From Halobellus clavatus (GTDB lineage Archaea; Halobacteriota; Halobacteria; Halobacteriales; Haloferacaceae), in the NCBI RefSeq assembly GCF_900107195.1, contig NZ_FNPB01000001.1, forward strand, positions 124,001 through 188,000: a stretch of 64,000 nucleotides of DNA. The letters are read 5' to 3'. The notes under the pieces were generated by a model that saw nothing but the letters and a program-made list of their open reading frames with translations, ran no database searches and had not been told where the DNA came from. A program made the translations under genes and the position numbers. Positions 24,746 to 33,947 of this stretch are shown one piece after another. Numbering within the stretch: the stretch's first letter is position 1; every line of letters starts with the position of its first letter.

Positions 24746-27700
24746 TCAGATCAGTTCGTCCGGCGCGTGCGACGTCCGCATCCGGCGCGCCTCGGCAGCG
24801 TACTGGGTCCGACGCGTCGGGTCCTTGACGGGGACGAGGGCGTCGGGATCGACGTCGACGGCTGCCGTCGTCTCGTGTGCACTGGTGGGCGAGCGCAGCT
24901 CCCGCGACTTGCGGAAGCGCCGCTCGCCGTCCGGCGTGGCGTACGTGAGACGGACCCGGTTCCGCTCGTCCTCCGGGTAGGTCCGCTCGACCAGCCACAC
25001 CCGGACGCGGTCGGGGTCGCATTCGGTCTCATCGGAGCTACCCTCTATGAAACGCGGCGATTGGTTCCAGTGCGCGTTCAGTCCGCGGACTCTGGTCGTG
25101 TCTGTGGGTGCCGACTCTTCCGATTCGGTGATACGGACCGGGGCTGTCTGGAACTCGAAGCGCGCCCCACCCGCCGCGGACTCGCCGACCGAGACGTCCC
25201 AGCCGTGGGCGGCGGCGATCTGTTCGACGATCGTCAACCCGAATCCGACGCCGTCCTCCACAGTACTGAACCCCGTGTTGAAGATTCGATTCGTCGGTTC
25301 GGCGTCGATCCCGCAGCCGTCGTCTTCGACGAAGAACCCCTCGCCGCCGCAGAGTCGGCCAGCGGTGATCCGCACGCTGGCGTCGGAACGGTTCGTCGCG
25401 TCCGCCCGATCGGCCGACGCGCGATCCTGGCGGTCGGTCGGCGAGTCCTCGCCCTGCACGTCCGAGCCAGCGTCGGCGGACCCGTGTTCCACGGCGTTCC
25501 GAAGCAGGTGCACCAGCAGTTTCCGAAAGCGCGCTCTGTCGGCGGTGATCCTGAACGACACCGCCGTGTCCGGAATCGAGAGGGTCGCTTCGCCCGTGTC
25601 GACCTCCGCCCACGCGCGCCGGAGCGCGCGCTCGAACGGGATGGGTTCGGGGTCCTGGACCGTCCGGCCCTGCTTCGAGAGCGTGAGGATCTCGTCGATC
25701 ATCGCCTCCATTCGCTCCAGGGCGTCCAGCGTCGCTTCCAGCGGCTCTCCCGTGTCCGAATCGAGGGCGAGTTCGGCGTTACCGAGCGCGATCGCCAGCG
25801 GATTACGGAGGGTGTGCGCGACCGTGCTCGCGAACAGATCTAACTGCTCGTGTTCCCGTTCCAGTTGCCGCTCGTACTGCTTTCGGTCCGAGATGTCGGT
25901 GTTGATGCCGACGAACCGCTCGATCGTGCCGTCTTCGTCGGTGATCGGCGCGATCGTCTGATGGATGTGGTACTGCTGGCCGTCCTTTCGTTCGTTGAGC
26001 AGATCGCCCTCCCAGACCTCGCCGTCTGAGATCGTCTCCCAGAGGTCCCGGTAGAACGATTCGTCGTGTTCGCCCGACTGGAGAACGCTCGGCTGTTCAC
26101 CCAGGACCTCGGATTCCTCGTAGCCAGTGACTGCCTCGAAGGCGGGGTTGACGTATTCGATCGCTCCGTCTGCGTCGGTCAGGAGCACGGCGTGACCGGC
26201 CTGTTCGACCGCGGTCTTGAAGCTCCGGAGGTTGCGCTTTCGGTATTCGGATTCCGTGATCTCCCGGGCCAGAAAGAGGACGTCTTCGGAGTCGGAGCCG
26301 GTCGTTTGTAACGGTGTGAGGCGGGCGGCGAACCACCGCCGATCGGTCTCGCCGTCGAGTTCGAGACTGTAGGTGAGCCGCTGTATCTCGTCCGTGTCGA
26401 GCGCGTCCTCGATCGCGTCGAGGATCTGTTCGGCGACGTCTTCCGGCAGCGCCTCGGTGACGTGCGTGCCCTCGAGCACACTGGGCGGATCGACGAGCAA
26501 CTCCCGCTGTTCGGAGAGCACCTCGCGGTACACACCCTCGGCGTCGTAGATAATCGCGAGACCGGGAATCGAGCGGCAGACGGCGCGGAGTTCCTGTTCG
26601 CGCGCGTACCGTTCGGAAACGTCTCTGAAGTGGCCGATCACCAGCCGCCGGCCGTCGATCTCGACGGTCGAGACGTTGATCTCGACCCGCACCCGGTCGC
26701 CATCGGCGGTCGTGACATAGAGCGGGTCACGGTCCTTGGAGCGGTCGGGGACATCACCGGGGCGGGCGTGCTGTTGAAACAGCGCTCGGTACCGTTCGCG
26801 GTCCTCCGACGGGTGAAGTGCCGTCTGGTGCAGTCCGATGAGCGCCTCCCGAGAGCGGCCGACGAGTTCGTCGCGGGAGCGACCGAGGAGCGCTTCGGCG
26901 GCCTCGTTCGTCTCGAGGATCTCCGCGGTCTCTGGGTCCACGACGAAGGTCGGGTTCGGGGCCGTTTCGAGAAGCGTCTGATAGCGCCGCTTCGTGGCTT
27001 CGAGTTCCTGTTCGCGCGCTTTGCGCTCGGTGATGTCCTGGGCGATGCCGAGGGCTATCGACGGCTCACCATCCTCGTCGTGCTGAATTTCCGCACGCTC
27101 GCGGACCCACTTGACGTCGCCGTCGACGACGATGCGGTGTTCGAGGTCGTACGGTTCCCCCGCCAGTGCCTGCGTCCACTGCTCGTCGACTGTCGCACGG
27201 TCCTCGGGATGGACGCACTCGAGGAACCGTTCGTAGGTGATGTCCTTTTCCGGAGAAAGACCGAAGATGCGGTAGCACTCGTCGGACCAGTTCAGGGAGT
27301 TGGTTTCGAGGTCGAACGTCCAGTTCCCGATGTCGGCGATATCCTGTGCCTGCGAGAGGCGGAGTTCACGCTCCCGTAGTTCCCGCTCGGTCTCTCGCTG
27401 GTCAGTAATGTCCTGGGACATCGTCATCCCCGCGACGACCGCTCCGTCCTCGTAGACCGGGACCGTTCGGATGCGGAAGATCCGCCCTTCGAGCGTCTGC
27501 TCGATGACGCTCGACGTCCCCGCCAGCGCGTTCCTGTAGTGCGGTTCCAGTTCGCGGACCACGTCCGGCGGGAACACGTCCTGGAGGCGCTCACCCTCCA
27601 GGTCCGATGGCGAGAGTCGGACCCGATCGAAGCCGTTCCCGCCGACGATCTGGTACCGGAGGTCCTCGTCGAAGAGCGTGACGAGGCCGTTCGGGAACTG

Positions 27701-28147
27701 CTCGACGAGCGTGCGGTAGCGACGGCGGTTCTGTGCCAGTTGCCGCGTCTGTGCCCGCTGCTGTGTGACATCCGTCCCGGAGCTCAACATCCCCGTGACC
27801 GAGCCGTCGTCGTCCCGGACCGGCGTGTTGCGCCACTGGATGGTGTACTCCTCACCCGCGTTCGTCAGTACCGGGCTCTCGGACTCCTGTGCGACGTCGG
27901 CAGCGAGGTCGCCCGCGATCACTCGCTCGAACGTCTGCCGGACGCCGTCGCGAGCGGACTCGGGAACGCAGGTCTCGAACCAGTCCCGCCCGACGAGTTC
28001 CTCGCGGTCGTATCCGAGCATCGAACGCATCTCCTGATTCGCGAACACGACGTGACCGTCGGCGTCGACGGCAACCACCAGTGCTTGTGTGAATTCTAAG
28101 AACGCACGGGTATCAAAATCAGTTGACAGAAACTCGGATAGCGTCAT
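24746..28147 (-). CDS. six-PAS sensor histidine kinase with fused C-terminal domain
   Basis: A 1133-residue cytoplasmic sensor kinase. Six PAS/PAC units are readable at about 12-135, 140-262, 265-385, 385-515, 515-640 and 641-765, several ending in the PAC word DIT(E/D)(R/Q). The phospho-acceptor is His778 in STVAHTLRNPLA. The ATPase domain at about 855-1000 has the N box (LLRNAVEHG), G1 (VEDDGCGID) and G2 (GVGFGLTIVEQ), with an insert rich in Asp/Ser. No receiver domain or membrane helix is present. From about residue 1035 an Arg-rich segment (VRVWLVERTYPEDERNRVRL...) continues to the stop without interruption. It resembles a protein usually encoded separately (from memory). Start ATG 28147 follows a minus-strand TATA-like GAATTACA. 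The input signal is unknown. Confidence 0.85.
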   Translation of the reverse strand: MTLSEFLSTDFDTRAFLEFTQALVVAVDADGHVVFANQEMRSMLGYDREELVGRDWFETCVPESARDGVRQTFERVIAGDLAADVAQESESPVLTNAGEEYTIQWRNTPVRDDDGSVTGMLSSGTDVTQQRAQTRQLAQNRRRYRTLVEQFPNGLVTLFDEDLRYQIVGGNGFDRVRLSPSDLEGERLQDVFPPDVVRELEPHYRNALAGTSSVIEQTLEGRIFRIRTVPVYEDGAVVAGMTMSQDITDQRETERELRERELRLSQAQDIADIGNWTFDLETNSLNWSDECYRIFGLSPEKDITYERFLECVHPEDRATVDEQWTQALAGEPYDLEHRIVVDGDVKWVRERAEIQHDEDGEPSIALGIAQDITERKAREQELEATKRRYQTLLETAPNPTFVVDPETAEILETNEAAEALLGRSRDELVGRSREALIGLHQTALHPSEDRERYRALFQQHARPGDVPDRSKDRDPLYVTTADGDRVRVEINVSTVEIDGRRLVIGHFRDVSERYAREQELRAVCRSIPGLAIIYDAEGVYREVLSEQRELLVDPPSVLEGTHVTEALPEDVAEQILDAIEDALDTDEIQRLTYSLELDGETDRRWFAARLTPLQTTGSDSEDVLFLAREITESEYRKRNLRSFKTAVEQAGHAVLLTDADGAIEYVNPAFEAVTGYEESEVLGEQPSVLQSGEHDESFYRDLWETISDGEVWEGDLLNERKDGQQYHIHQTIAPITDEDGTIERFVGINTDISDRKQYERQLEREHEQLDLFASTVAHTLRNPLAIALGNAELALDSDTGEPLEATLDALERMEAMIDEILTLSKQGRTVQDPEPIPFERALRRAWAEVDTGEATLSIPDTAVSFRITADRARFRKLLVHLLRNAVEHGSADAGSDVQGEDSPTDRQDRASADRADATNRSDASVRITAGRLCGGEGFFVEDDGCGIDAEPTNRIFNTGFSTVEDGVGFGLTIVEQIAAAHGWDVSVGESAAGGARFEFQTAPVRITESEESAPTDTTRVRGLNAHWNQSPRFIEGSSDETECDPDRVRVWLVERTYPEDERNRVRLTYATPDGERRFRKSRELRSPTSAHETTAAVDVDPDALVPVKDPTRRTQYAAEARRMRTSHAPDELI

Positions 28148-28291
28148 AGAATTGTGTACGGCGTGTGATACAGGCCGGTTGTAATTCACAGGGTTAATCC
28201 TTGTTATCTCGGCGCACACGACGAACTGAGGTGGCGAGTGCCGGCGTGGCGCGACTGAGGCTGCCGCCGCATCCGCCACCGACACGCAAAC

Positions 28292-28298
28292 CTTATGT
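28292..28298 (+). promoter_or_regulatory. TATA-like box for the trp operon
   Basis: CTTATGT, 27-33 bp before the trpC ATG, in the divergent spacer with the histidine kinase gene. Nothing resembling a leader peptide or T-box is seen. Confidence 0.5.
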
Positions 28299-28324
28299 GC
28301 AAAAGAGTCCGTTAGTGAACATAG

Positions 28325-29155
28325 ATGAACGCTAATGAGGACAAACTCGCCCCGGAAGTCCGCTCGATACTCGCGACGGCCCGGGAGCGGTCCGGCGGCG
28401 ACGGGACTGTCGACGTCGACGCCCGGTCGTTTCCCGACGCGGTTCGAGCGACCGACGACGCGGGACGCGTCCCGATCGTCGCGGAGGTGAAGCCGACGAG
28501 TCCGACGACCGACGGCGAGCGGACCGACGATCCGGTCGAGCTCGCAGCGGAGATGGTGGCCGGCGGCGCGACCGCGCTGTCGGTGTTGACCGAACCCGAG
28601 CACTTCGGCGGATCGATCGCGAACCTCCGGCGGATCCGCGAGACCGTCGACGTGCCGGTCCTCCGGAAGGACTTCGTCGTCCGCGAGGCCCAACTGGACG
28701 CCGTCGATTCCGACCTCCTCCTGCTCATCGCACGGTTCCTCGACGAACCGGGGACCGACTCCCTCGCGACACTGTACGAGGCGGCGCGCGAACGAGGGTT
28801 TCAGCCGCTCGTGGAGGTCCACACCCGCGAGGAACTCGAACGCGCACTCGACGTGGGAGCGGAGATCATCGGCGTCAACAACCGCGATCTCGGCCAGTTG
28901 GCGGTCGACATCGAGACCTTCGAACGCCTCGCGCCGCACGTGCCCGACGACGTGACGCTGCTGGCCGAGAGCGGCATCTCGGACGTCGCGGACGTCCGAC
29001 GGATGCGCGAGGCGGGCGCGGACGCTCTCCTGATCGGCACGGCGATTATGGACGGCGACGTGCGGACGAACACCGAACGGCTGACAGGCGTGGACGCCCA
29101 GAGGGTTCATAGAGCGAGCGAGACAGCGACACACACGGAGACTGAGACACAATGA
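28325..29155 (+). CDS. trpC: indole-3-glycerol-phosphate synthase
   Basis: A 276-residue TIM-barrel enzyme, closing the indole ring from CdRP in tryptophan synthesis. Catalytic-face motifs are [13 protein letters not shown] (the usual E-K-K-A-S-P segment, here EVKPTSP), [20 protein letters not shown] and [10 protein letters not shown]. The last 20 residues after GTAIMDGDV are Thr/Glu-rich. The TGA stop overlaps the trpB ATG (ATGA), so translation is coupled. First gene of trpCBA. Confidence 0.95.
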   Translation: MNANEDKLAPEVRSILATARERSGGDGTVDVDARSFPDAVRATDDAGRVPIVAEVKPTSPTTDGERTDDPVELAAEMVAGGATALSVLTEPEHFGGSIANLRRIRETVDVPVLRKDFVVREAQLDAVDSDLLLLIARFLDEPGTDSLATLYEAARERGFQPLVEVHTREELERALDVGAEIIGVNNRDLGQLAVDIETFERLAPHVPDDVTLLAESGISDVADVRRMREAGADALLIGTAIMDGDVRTNTERLTGVDAQRVHRASETATHTETETQ

Positions 29156-30399
29156 CACAGAAGTACGCGGACGGGAAGTTCGGAGAGTACGGTGGACAGT
29201 ACGTGCCCGAGGTGCTGATGCCGGCGATCGAGGAGCTGACAGACGCCTACGAGCGCTACGTGCTGGAGAACGAAGACGGCTTTATGGACGAGTTCCGGGC
29301 CCGACTCCGGGACTTCGGCGGCCGACCGACGCCGACGCAGTACGCCGAGCGGCTCTCGGAGCGCTACGATCGCGAGGTGTATCTCAAGCGCGAGGATCTC
29401 CTCCACGGCGGCGCACACAAACTCAACAACGCGCTCGGACAGGTCCTCCTGGCGAAGTATATGGGCAAAGAGCGGATCGTCGCCGAGACCGGCGCGGGCC
29501 AGCACGGGACCGCGACGGCGATGGCGGCGGCGCACCTCGATATGCCCTGTGAGATCTACATGGGCGAGCGAGACATCAACCGCCAGCGGCCGAACGTCTT
29601 CCGGATGCGACTCAACGGCTCGGCGGTGAACCCGGTCACGACCGGGAGGGGCACCCTCAAGGAGGCCATCTCCGAGACGATGCGCGACTGGGCAACCAAC
29701 GTCGAGGATACCCACTACGTCATCGGGTCGATCGTGGGCCCGCATCCCTTCCCGGCGATGGTGCGGGACTTCCAGGCCGTGATCTCCGAGGAGGCGCGGC
29801 GGCAACTCGACGAGCAGACCGGCGGCCTCCCGGATGCCGTCCTCGCGTGTGCGGGCGGCGGCTCGAACACGATGGGCACGTTCGCGAACTTCGTCGACGA
29901 CGACGGCGTCGAACTCTACGCCGTAGAGGCGGGCGGCTCGAGTCTCGAGGTCGACGAAGAGGAGGGCGTCGCGCCGAACTCGGCGTCCCTGTCGACCGGC
30001 GAGGAGGGCGTCCTCCACGGCGCGCGGACCAAGGTGCTCCAGGATTCAGACGGACAGATCATGGAGAGCCACAGCGTCTCCGCCGGCCTCGACTACGCGG
30101 GCGTCGGCCCCGAACTCGCGCGGCTCGTCGACGACGGCCGCGTGCAGGCGGTCAACGTCGGTGACGTCAGTGCACTGGAGGGGTTCCACCGGCTCTCACA
30201 GCTGGAAGGAATCATCCCCGCACTGGAGACGGCCCACGCGTTCGGCTACCTCGAAGAGCACTCCGAGGAACTCGGCGAGACGATCGTCGTCAACGTCTCC
30301 GGCCGGGGCGACAAAGACTTAGAGACCGTGATCGAGGAGACCGAGAAACGCGACATCGAGAACGCGCCGTCGATGGCGGAGTTCTCGGGAGGAATCTGA
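29152..30399 (+). CDS. trpB: tryptophan synthase beta chain
   Basis: A 415-residue PLP enzyme that joins indole and serine to give tryptophan. The PLP lysine is Lys90 ([12 protein letters not shown]). The phosphate-binding loop is [11 protein letters not shown] at about 233-243, and the substrate loop region [10 protein letters not shown] at about 116-125. It is the TrpB1 class that pairs with TrpA. The gap to trpA is one base, so the alpha and beta chains are made together for the alpha2beta2 complex. Confidence 0.96.
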   Translation: MTQKYADGKFGEYGGQYVPEVLMPAIEELTDAYERYVLENEDGFMDEFRARLRDFGGRPTPTQYAERLSERYDREVYLKREDLLHGGAHKLNNALGQVLLAKYMGKERIVAETGAGQHGTATAMAAAHLDMPCEIYMGERDINRQRPNVFRMRLNGSAVNPVTTGRGTLKEAISETMRDWATNVEDTHYVIGSIVGPHPFPAMVRDFQAVISEEARRQLDEQTGGLPDAVLACAGGGSNTMGTFANFVDDDGVELYAVEAGGSSLEVDEEEGVAPNSASLSTGEEGVLHGARTKVLQDSDGQIMESHSVSAGLDYAGVGPELARLVDDGRVQAVNVGDVSALEGFHRLSQLEGIIPALETAHAFGYLEEHSEELGETIVVNVSGRGDKDLETVIEETEKRDIENAPSMAEFSGGI

Positions 30400-30400
30400 G

Positions 30401-31252
30401 ATGGCCGGCCACGCTAACGCCGACCTCGCCGAGGCGTTCGCCGACGAACCGGCGTTCGTGCCGTACCTGGCGGCGGGCGATCCCGACTACGAGGCCTCCC
30501 TCGAGTACGTCGAAGCCTTAGCACGCGGCGGTGCGGACGTGATCGAACTCGGGCTTCCCTTCTCGGAGCCCATCGCGGAAGGATCCACGATCCAGAGCGC
30601 AATCGTCCGCTCGCTGGAGGGCGGGATGACGCCCGATCGGTTCTTCGAGTTCGTCGGGGACCTCGACGTCGACGTCCCGCTGGTCTGTATGACGTACTAC
30701 AATCTGATCTACCAGTACGGAGCGGAATCGGGCCCGCGGCCGTTCGTCGAGCGCGCCGCGGCTGCCGGGCTCTCGGGCTTCGTCGTGCCCGACCTCCCCG
30801 CCGAGGAGGCTGGTCCCCTCCGCGAGGCCTGCGACGAGTTCGGCCTGGATCTGGTGTTCATCGTCGCGCCGACGACCCGCGGTGATCGCCTCGATCAGAT
30901 CATGTCGCAGGTCTCCGGCTACGTGTACGTGCAGGCGCGACTGGGCGTCACGGGCGCGAAAGACGACGTCTCCGGACAGACCGAGGAGAGCCTCGAACGC
31001 ATCGCCGAGTACGACGTTCCGAAAGCGGTCGGCTTCGGGATCAAGACGGGCGACCACGCAGAGCGGATCGTCGGCGCCGGCGCGGACGGGATCATCGTCG
31101 GGAGCGTCCTCGTCGACATCGTGGGCGACGGCACCGAGCGCGGCGACTCGACCGAGACGATCGCTGAGCGACTCGAGTCGAAGGCCCGCGAGCTCAAGCA
31201 AGGAGCGCTGCGCGGGTACGAACAACGTGTGCCACAAGCGGAAGGCAAATAA
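30401..31252 (+). CDS. trpA: tryptophan synthase alpha chain
   Basis: A 283-residue TIM barrel that releases indole from indole-3-glycerol phosphate for TrpB. Catalytic Glu49 is in [11 protein letters not shown]. At the position of the second catalytic acid (Asp60 in E. coli, LADGP) the sequence has Glu60 (IAEGS); the acid is kept but longer. Later conserved strands are [18 protein letters not shown] and [12 protein letters not shown]. The stop overlaps a TATA-like stretch for the next gene. Confidence 0.95.
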   Translation: MAGHANADLAEAFADEPAFVPYLAAGDPDYEASLEYVEALARGGADVIELGLPFSEPIAEGSTIQSAIVRSLEGGMTPDRFFEFVGDLDVDVPLVCMTYYNLIYQYGAESGPRPFVERAAAAGLSGFVVPDLPAEEAGPLREACDEFGLDLVFIVAPTTRGDRLDQIMSQVSGYVYVQARLGVTGAKDDVSGQTEESLERIAEYDVPKAVGFGIKTGDHAERIVGAGADGIIVGSVLVDIVGDGTERGDSTETIAERLESKARELKQGALRGYEQRVPQAEGK

Positions 31253-31253
31253 C
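31247..31253 (+). promoter_or_regulatory. possible internal promoter after trpA
   Basis: AAATAAC spans the trpA stop codon and lies 27-33 bp before the ATG at 31280, so the aldolase gene may be transcribed on its own as well as from the trp promoter. Confidence 0.35.
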
Positions 31254-31279
31254 CGACGGTTGCCACAGTCTCTCACACG

Positions 31280-32074
31280 ATGAACACAGGACTCTCGGCG
31301 CGACTCGATCGGATCTCGACAGGGGGACGATACCTCGTCGTTCCGATGGACCACGGCATCACGATGGGCCCCGTGAAGGGGCTCGTCGACCTCGAATCGA
31401 CGGTCGACTCGATCACGCGCGGCGGCGCGGACGCCGTTCTCACCCAGAAGGGCGTCGCCCCGCGCGTCCACCCGAACAAGAACGGCCAGGGGTACATCGT
31501 CCACCTCAACGGATCGAGCGTGATCGGTCCCGACGAGGAGGACAAGCGGCGGACCGGAAGCGTCGAGGAGGCGCTCCGGGCGGGCGCCGACGCCGTCTCG
31601 TTCCACATCAACGTCGGCAGTAACCACGAGCCCGATCAACTGACCGAACTCAGCGAGGTAACCGAGACGGCCCACCGACTCGGCGTCCCCGTGCTCGCGA
31701 TGAGCTACGCCCGCGGGCCCGGAGTCGACGAGCACGACGCCGAGAGTTTGGCCCACGCCGTCCGGATCGCCGAGGAACTCGGTGCGGACGTGGTGAAGAC
31801 CGCCTACTCCGGCGACGCGGACTCCTTCGAGCGGGTCTGTGAGGCCACCCGGCTGCCGGTCGTCATCGCCGGCGGCAGCCGCGGCACCGATCGGGAGACT
31901 GCCGAGATGGTCCGCGGCGCGATGGACGCCGGCGCGGCGGGCGTCTCGATGGGGCGCTCGATCTTCCAGCACGACGAACCGGAGTCGATCACGCGGGCGG
32001 TCAGCGCGATCATCCACGACGACGCCGACGTCGACGCCGCAGTCGAGGCCGCGGGACTCGGGATCGAAGCCTGA
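31280..32074 (+). CDS. 2-amino-3,7-dideoxy-D-threo-hept-6-ulosonate synthase (class I aldolase family)
   Basis: A 264-residue class I (Schiff-base) aldolase of the archaeal FBA/ADH-synthase group. Motifs are VPMDHGITMGP at about 22-32, SFHINVGS at about 110-117, and DVVKTAYSGD at about 173-182 with the Schiff-base lysine in VVKTAY. ADH synthase makes the first intermediate of the archaeal route to 3-dehydroquinate. Position right behind trpCBA supports this role over glycolytic aldolase. Its partner, 3-dehydroquinate synthase II, is not adjacent here. Confidence 0.85.
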   Translation: MNTGLSARLDRISTGGRYLVVPMDHGITMGPVKGLVDLESTVDSITRGGADAVLTQKGVAPRVHPNKNGQGYIVHLNGSSVIGPDEEDKRRTGSVEEALRAGADAVSFHINVGSNHEPDQLTELSEVTETAHRLGVPVLAMSYARGPGVDEHDAESLAHAVRIAEELGADVVKTAYSGDADSFERVCEATRLPVVIAGGSRGTDRETAEMVRGAMDAGAAGVSMGRSIFQHDEPESITRAVSAIIHDDADVDAAVEAAGLGIEA

Positions 32075-32094
32075 CGCTCGGCGCGAGCCCGCGC

Positions 32095-32101
32095 GTTTAT
32101 C
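32095..32101 (+). promoter_or_regulatory. TATA-like box for the micro zinc-ribbon gene
   Basis: GTTTATC, 25-31 bp before the ATG at 32126, with no ribosome-binding site between. Confidence 0.5.
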
Positions 32102-32125
32102 ATCGTGGCGAGCCTATTCGCACCT

Positions 32126-32284
32126 ATGCCTACGACGCTCGAAGTGCGATGCACTGACGACGCGTGTGAGATGGATATGTTCGAACTTCACTACACCTAC
32201 GATATGCCCGACGACGTCGGCGTCGCCGACTTCGTCTGCCCACACTGTCGTGAGAGCGACCCGCTGGAGGCGATCGAACTATGA
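32126..32284 (+). CDS. 52-residue zinc-ribbon micro-protein
   Basis: A very short protein (begins MPTTLEVRCTDDACEMDMFE) with two Cys pairs: C-x4-C at residues 9-14 and CPHC at about 38-41. These are suited to one Zn2+ site. Between them is a hydrophobic strand pair with MPDDVGVADFV. Small zinc-binding proteins of this kind are a haloarchaeal speciality, often conserved across the class (I recall it as DUF7559-like). The stop overlaps the next start (ATGA), so it is translationally coupled to the Hsp20-like gene. Confidence 0.8.
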   Translation: MPTTLEVRCTDDACEMDMFELHYTYDMPDDVGVADFVCPHCRESDPLEAIEL

Positions 32285-32706
32285 GCGGGCTCGACGATCT
32301 CGGTCGCCTCGGCGACCCGGAGCGACTCCGCGAGATCGGCGAGTCGATCGCGGAGAACGCCCTCGAGCGAGTCGGTCGCAGCGTCGCCCGCGTCCAAGAG
32401 CGGACGCCCCTCCCGCACGACCTCTTAGAGAGCGACGAGGCCTACCTCGTCGTCTTCGACGCGCCGGGAATCCGCGAGAAGGACGTCCAGGTGCAGTTCC
32501 GCGCCGGCGACGTGCAGGTCCGACTCGATCGGTTCCGCGACTTCCACGAGGGCTTCGAGATGCGGTTCCCCGGCCGCGGACTCTCGCTGGACGGCGCAGC
32601 GTCGCTTCCGGCGGACGCGGAGATCGATCCCGAGGCCGCCTCGGCGACGGTGACAGACGCCGGGACGCTGCAGGTGCGACTGCCCAAGCGAGCGGCCGAC
32701 GCGTAG
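32281..32706 (+). CDS. Hsp20/alpha-crystallin-like protein
   Basis: A 141-residue protein with an N-terminal amphipathic helix region (about 1-45) and an alpha-crystallin-like beta domain: DEAYLVVFDAPGIREKDVQVQFRAGDVQVRL at about 51-81, then GLSLDGAASLPADAEIDPEAASATVTDAGTLQVRLPK. The last strand and L-P-K match the GxLxIxxPK motif of small heat-shock proteins. The C-terminal I-x-I tail is missing, so large oligomers may not form. Paired with a zinc-ribbon micro-protein. Confidence 0.8.
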   Translation: MSGLDDLGRLGDPERLREIGESIAENALERVGRSVARVQERTPLPHDLLESDEAYLVVFDAPGIREKDVQVQFRAGDVQVRLDRFRDFHEGFEMRFPGRGLSLDGAASLPADAEIDPEAASATVTDAGTLQVRLPKRAADA

Positions 32707-32713
32707 GACAGCC

Positions 32714-33313
32714 TCAGACCGGGAGTTCCGCGTCGGCGTCGACGACCCGATCCGGCTCGTCGGGGGCGACCCAGTCGGTCGTGAGTTCGAGCAACTGGAC
32801 GAGCATCCGCCCCGTCGCGCCCCAGACCGTGTAGTCGTCGACGTGGAAGTAGTGCACCCGGTGGTCGCCGTAGACCGGGTGCTCGCGGCGCTCTGACTCG
32901 TAGTTGTCGAGGTCGGTCAGTTCCGGAACCGGGAGCGCGGCGACTTCGGCGACCTCCCGCTCGTCGGGGTCGTAACTGCGGTCGGGGACGCCTGCGACGA
33001 ACGGCCGGACGGCGTAGTCGGTCACGGTCCGGATGTCGTCGATACGGCCGAATATCGCGGCTTCGGACGCTTCGAGGCCGATCTCTTCGTCCGCCTCGCG
33101 CAGCGCGGTCGCCTGCAGGTCCGCGTCTTCCGGTTCCAGCGACCCCCCGGGGAAACTCATCTGTCCGGGGTGTTCGCCGAGGTGATCGGCGCGCTTGGTG
33201 AACAGGATGTGCTCCGTCCCGTTACGGACTAAAATGGGGGCGAGCACCGCGGCCTGTTGGCCCGCATCGTCGACCGTCGACGGCGTGTGGGCCGACACCC
33301 CAGAGAGATCCAT
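32714..33313 (-). CDS. Nudix hydrolase, CoA pyrophosphatase-like
   Basis: A 199-residue Nudix protein. The Nudix box G-x5-E-x7-REUxEExGU is present: GGSLEPEDADLQATALREADEEIGLE at about 56-81. The preceding element LGEHPGQMSFPGG is the UPF0035/NUDT7-type signature (LxxHxGQxxFPGG) of coenzyme A pyrophosphatases. A later Y/H-rich strand (RVHYFHVDDYTVWGATGRML) is also typical of that group. It probably hydrolyses CoA or related pyrophosphates with Mg2+. ATG 33313 has a TATA-like GTATAAG 29-35 bp upstream on the minus strand. Confidence 0.85.
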   Translation of the reverse strand: MDLSGVSAHTPSTVDDAGQQAAVLAPILVRNGTEHILFTKRADHLGEHPGQMSFPGGSLEPEDADLQATALREADEEIGLEASEAAIFGRIDDIRTVTDYAVRPFVAGVPDRSYDPDEREVAEVAALPVPELTDLDNYESERREHPVYGDHRVHYFHVDDYTVWGATGRMLVQLLELTTDWVAPDEPDRVVDADAELPV

Positions 33314-33341
33314 ACTCGCTACCGGATACACACTGCGGGGG

Positions 33342-33348
33342 CTTATAC
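33342..33348 (-). promoter_or_regulatory. TATA-like box for the Nudix gene
   Basis: Minus-strand GTATAAG, 29-35 bp before the ATG at 33313. Confidence 0.5.
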
Positions 33349-33383
33349 TGTCCGCTGAACAACCGTGAGGGATCGCCGTCCCC

Positions 33384-33947
33384 TCACGCGCGCGGGCCGT
33401 CGTCGAGCGCGGCGTCCAGTCGGTCGCGGACGTCGTCGATGTCGATCGACTCCGCCCAGACCGCGACGTCGTACGTCAGATCGAGCAGCCGGCGTATCTC
33501 GGCGTCGTCGCCGGCCGAGGCCGCCCGCGCGGCGTCCGCACGGAACCGTTCGGCGAGCGCCTCGGCGGCGGTCTCGCGGTCGACGTCCCGCGAGTCGACC
33601 GCGAGGATGTGGGGGAGGTCCTCCGCGTTCGGGGGGAGCGTCGGGAACGCCGCCGGTCCGGGCGCGAGGAGCGTCCGGTCGCCAGGGCCGTCCTCAGCCG
33701 CAGTCGCGTCACGCGCGGGGTCACCGTCCGCGGCGGCTGCCGCGTCCCGCGCATATCGGACGAGCGCGTAGGATCGAACCGCCTCGTCGACGGCGGCAGC
33801 GACCGCGTCGTCGGCGAGGTCGGTGCCGCGCTTGAACGCCAACTCCGAGAGGGCTCGTTCGAGTTCCGCCGGGGTCAGCGCCCCGAAGAGGTCGACGATG
33901 CCGGCGAGTTCGTCTGGATCGAACGGCGGGTCCGCCGCGGCCGTCAC
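33384..33947 (-). CDS. haloarchaeal protein of unknown function, coupled to gpgS-like gene
   Basis: A 187-residue soluble helical protein with an Ala/Asp-rich composition. The N-terminal part reads FDPDELAGIVDLFGALTPAELERAL. Its middle (about 65-100) is low complexity. The rest, DLPHILAVDSRDVDRETAAEAL and YDVAVWAESIDIDDVRDRLD, has a helical repeat-like pattern. I do not recognise a characterised family. The start is GTG at 33947, overlapping the TGA of the upstream glycosyltransferase gene (GTGA), so expression is coupled and the proteins probably work together. Confidence 0.65.
   Translation of the reverse strand: MTAAADPPFDPDELAGIVDLFGALTPAELERALSELAFKRGTDLADDAVAAAVDEAVRSYALVRYARDAAAAADGDPARDATAAEDGPGDRTLLAPGPAAFPTLPPNAEDLPHILAVDSRDVDRETAAEALAERFRADAARAASAGDDAEIRRLLDLTYDVAVWAESIDIDDVRDRLDAALDDGPRA

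Noticed and set aside
28148-29158. Extension of the kinase frame to 337 more codons upstream
   Set aside because: That part is antisense to trpC and crosses the divergent promoter; the PAS domain starts at MTLSEFL at 28147.
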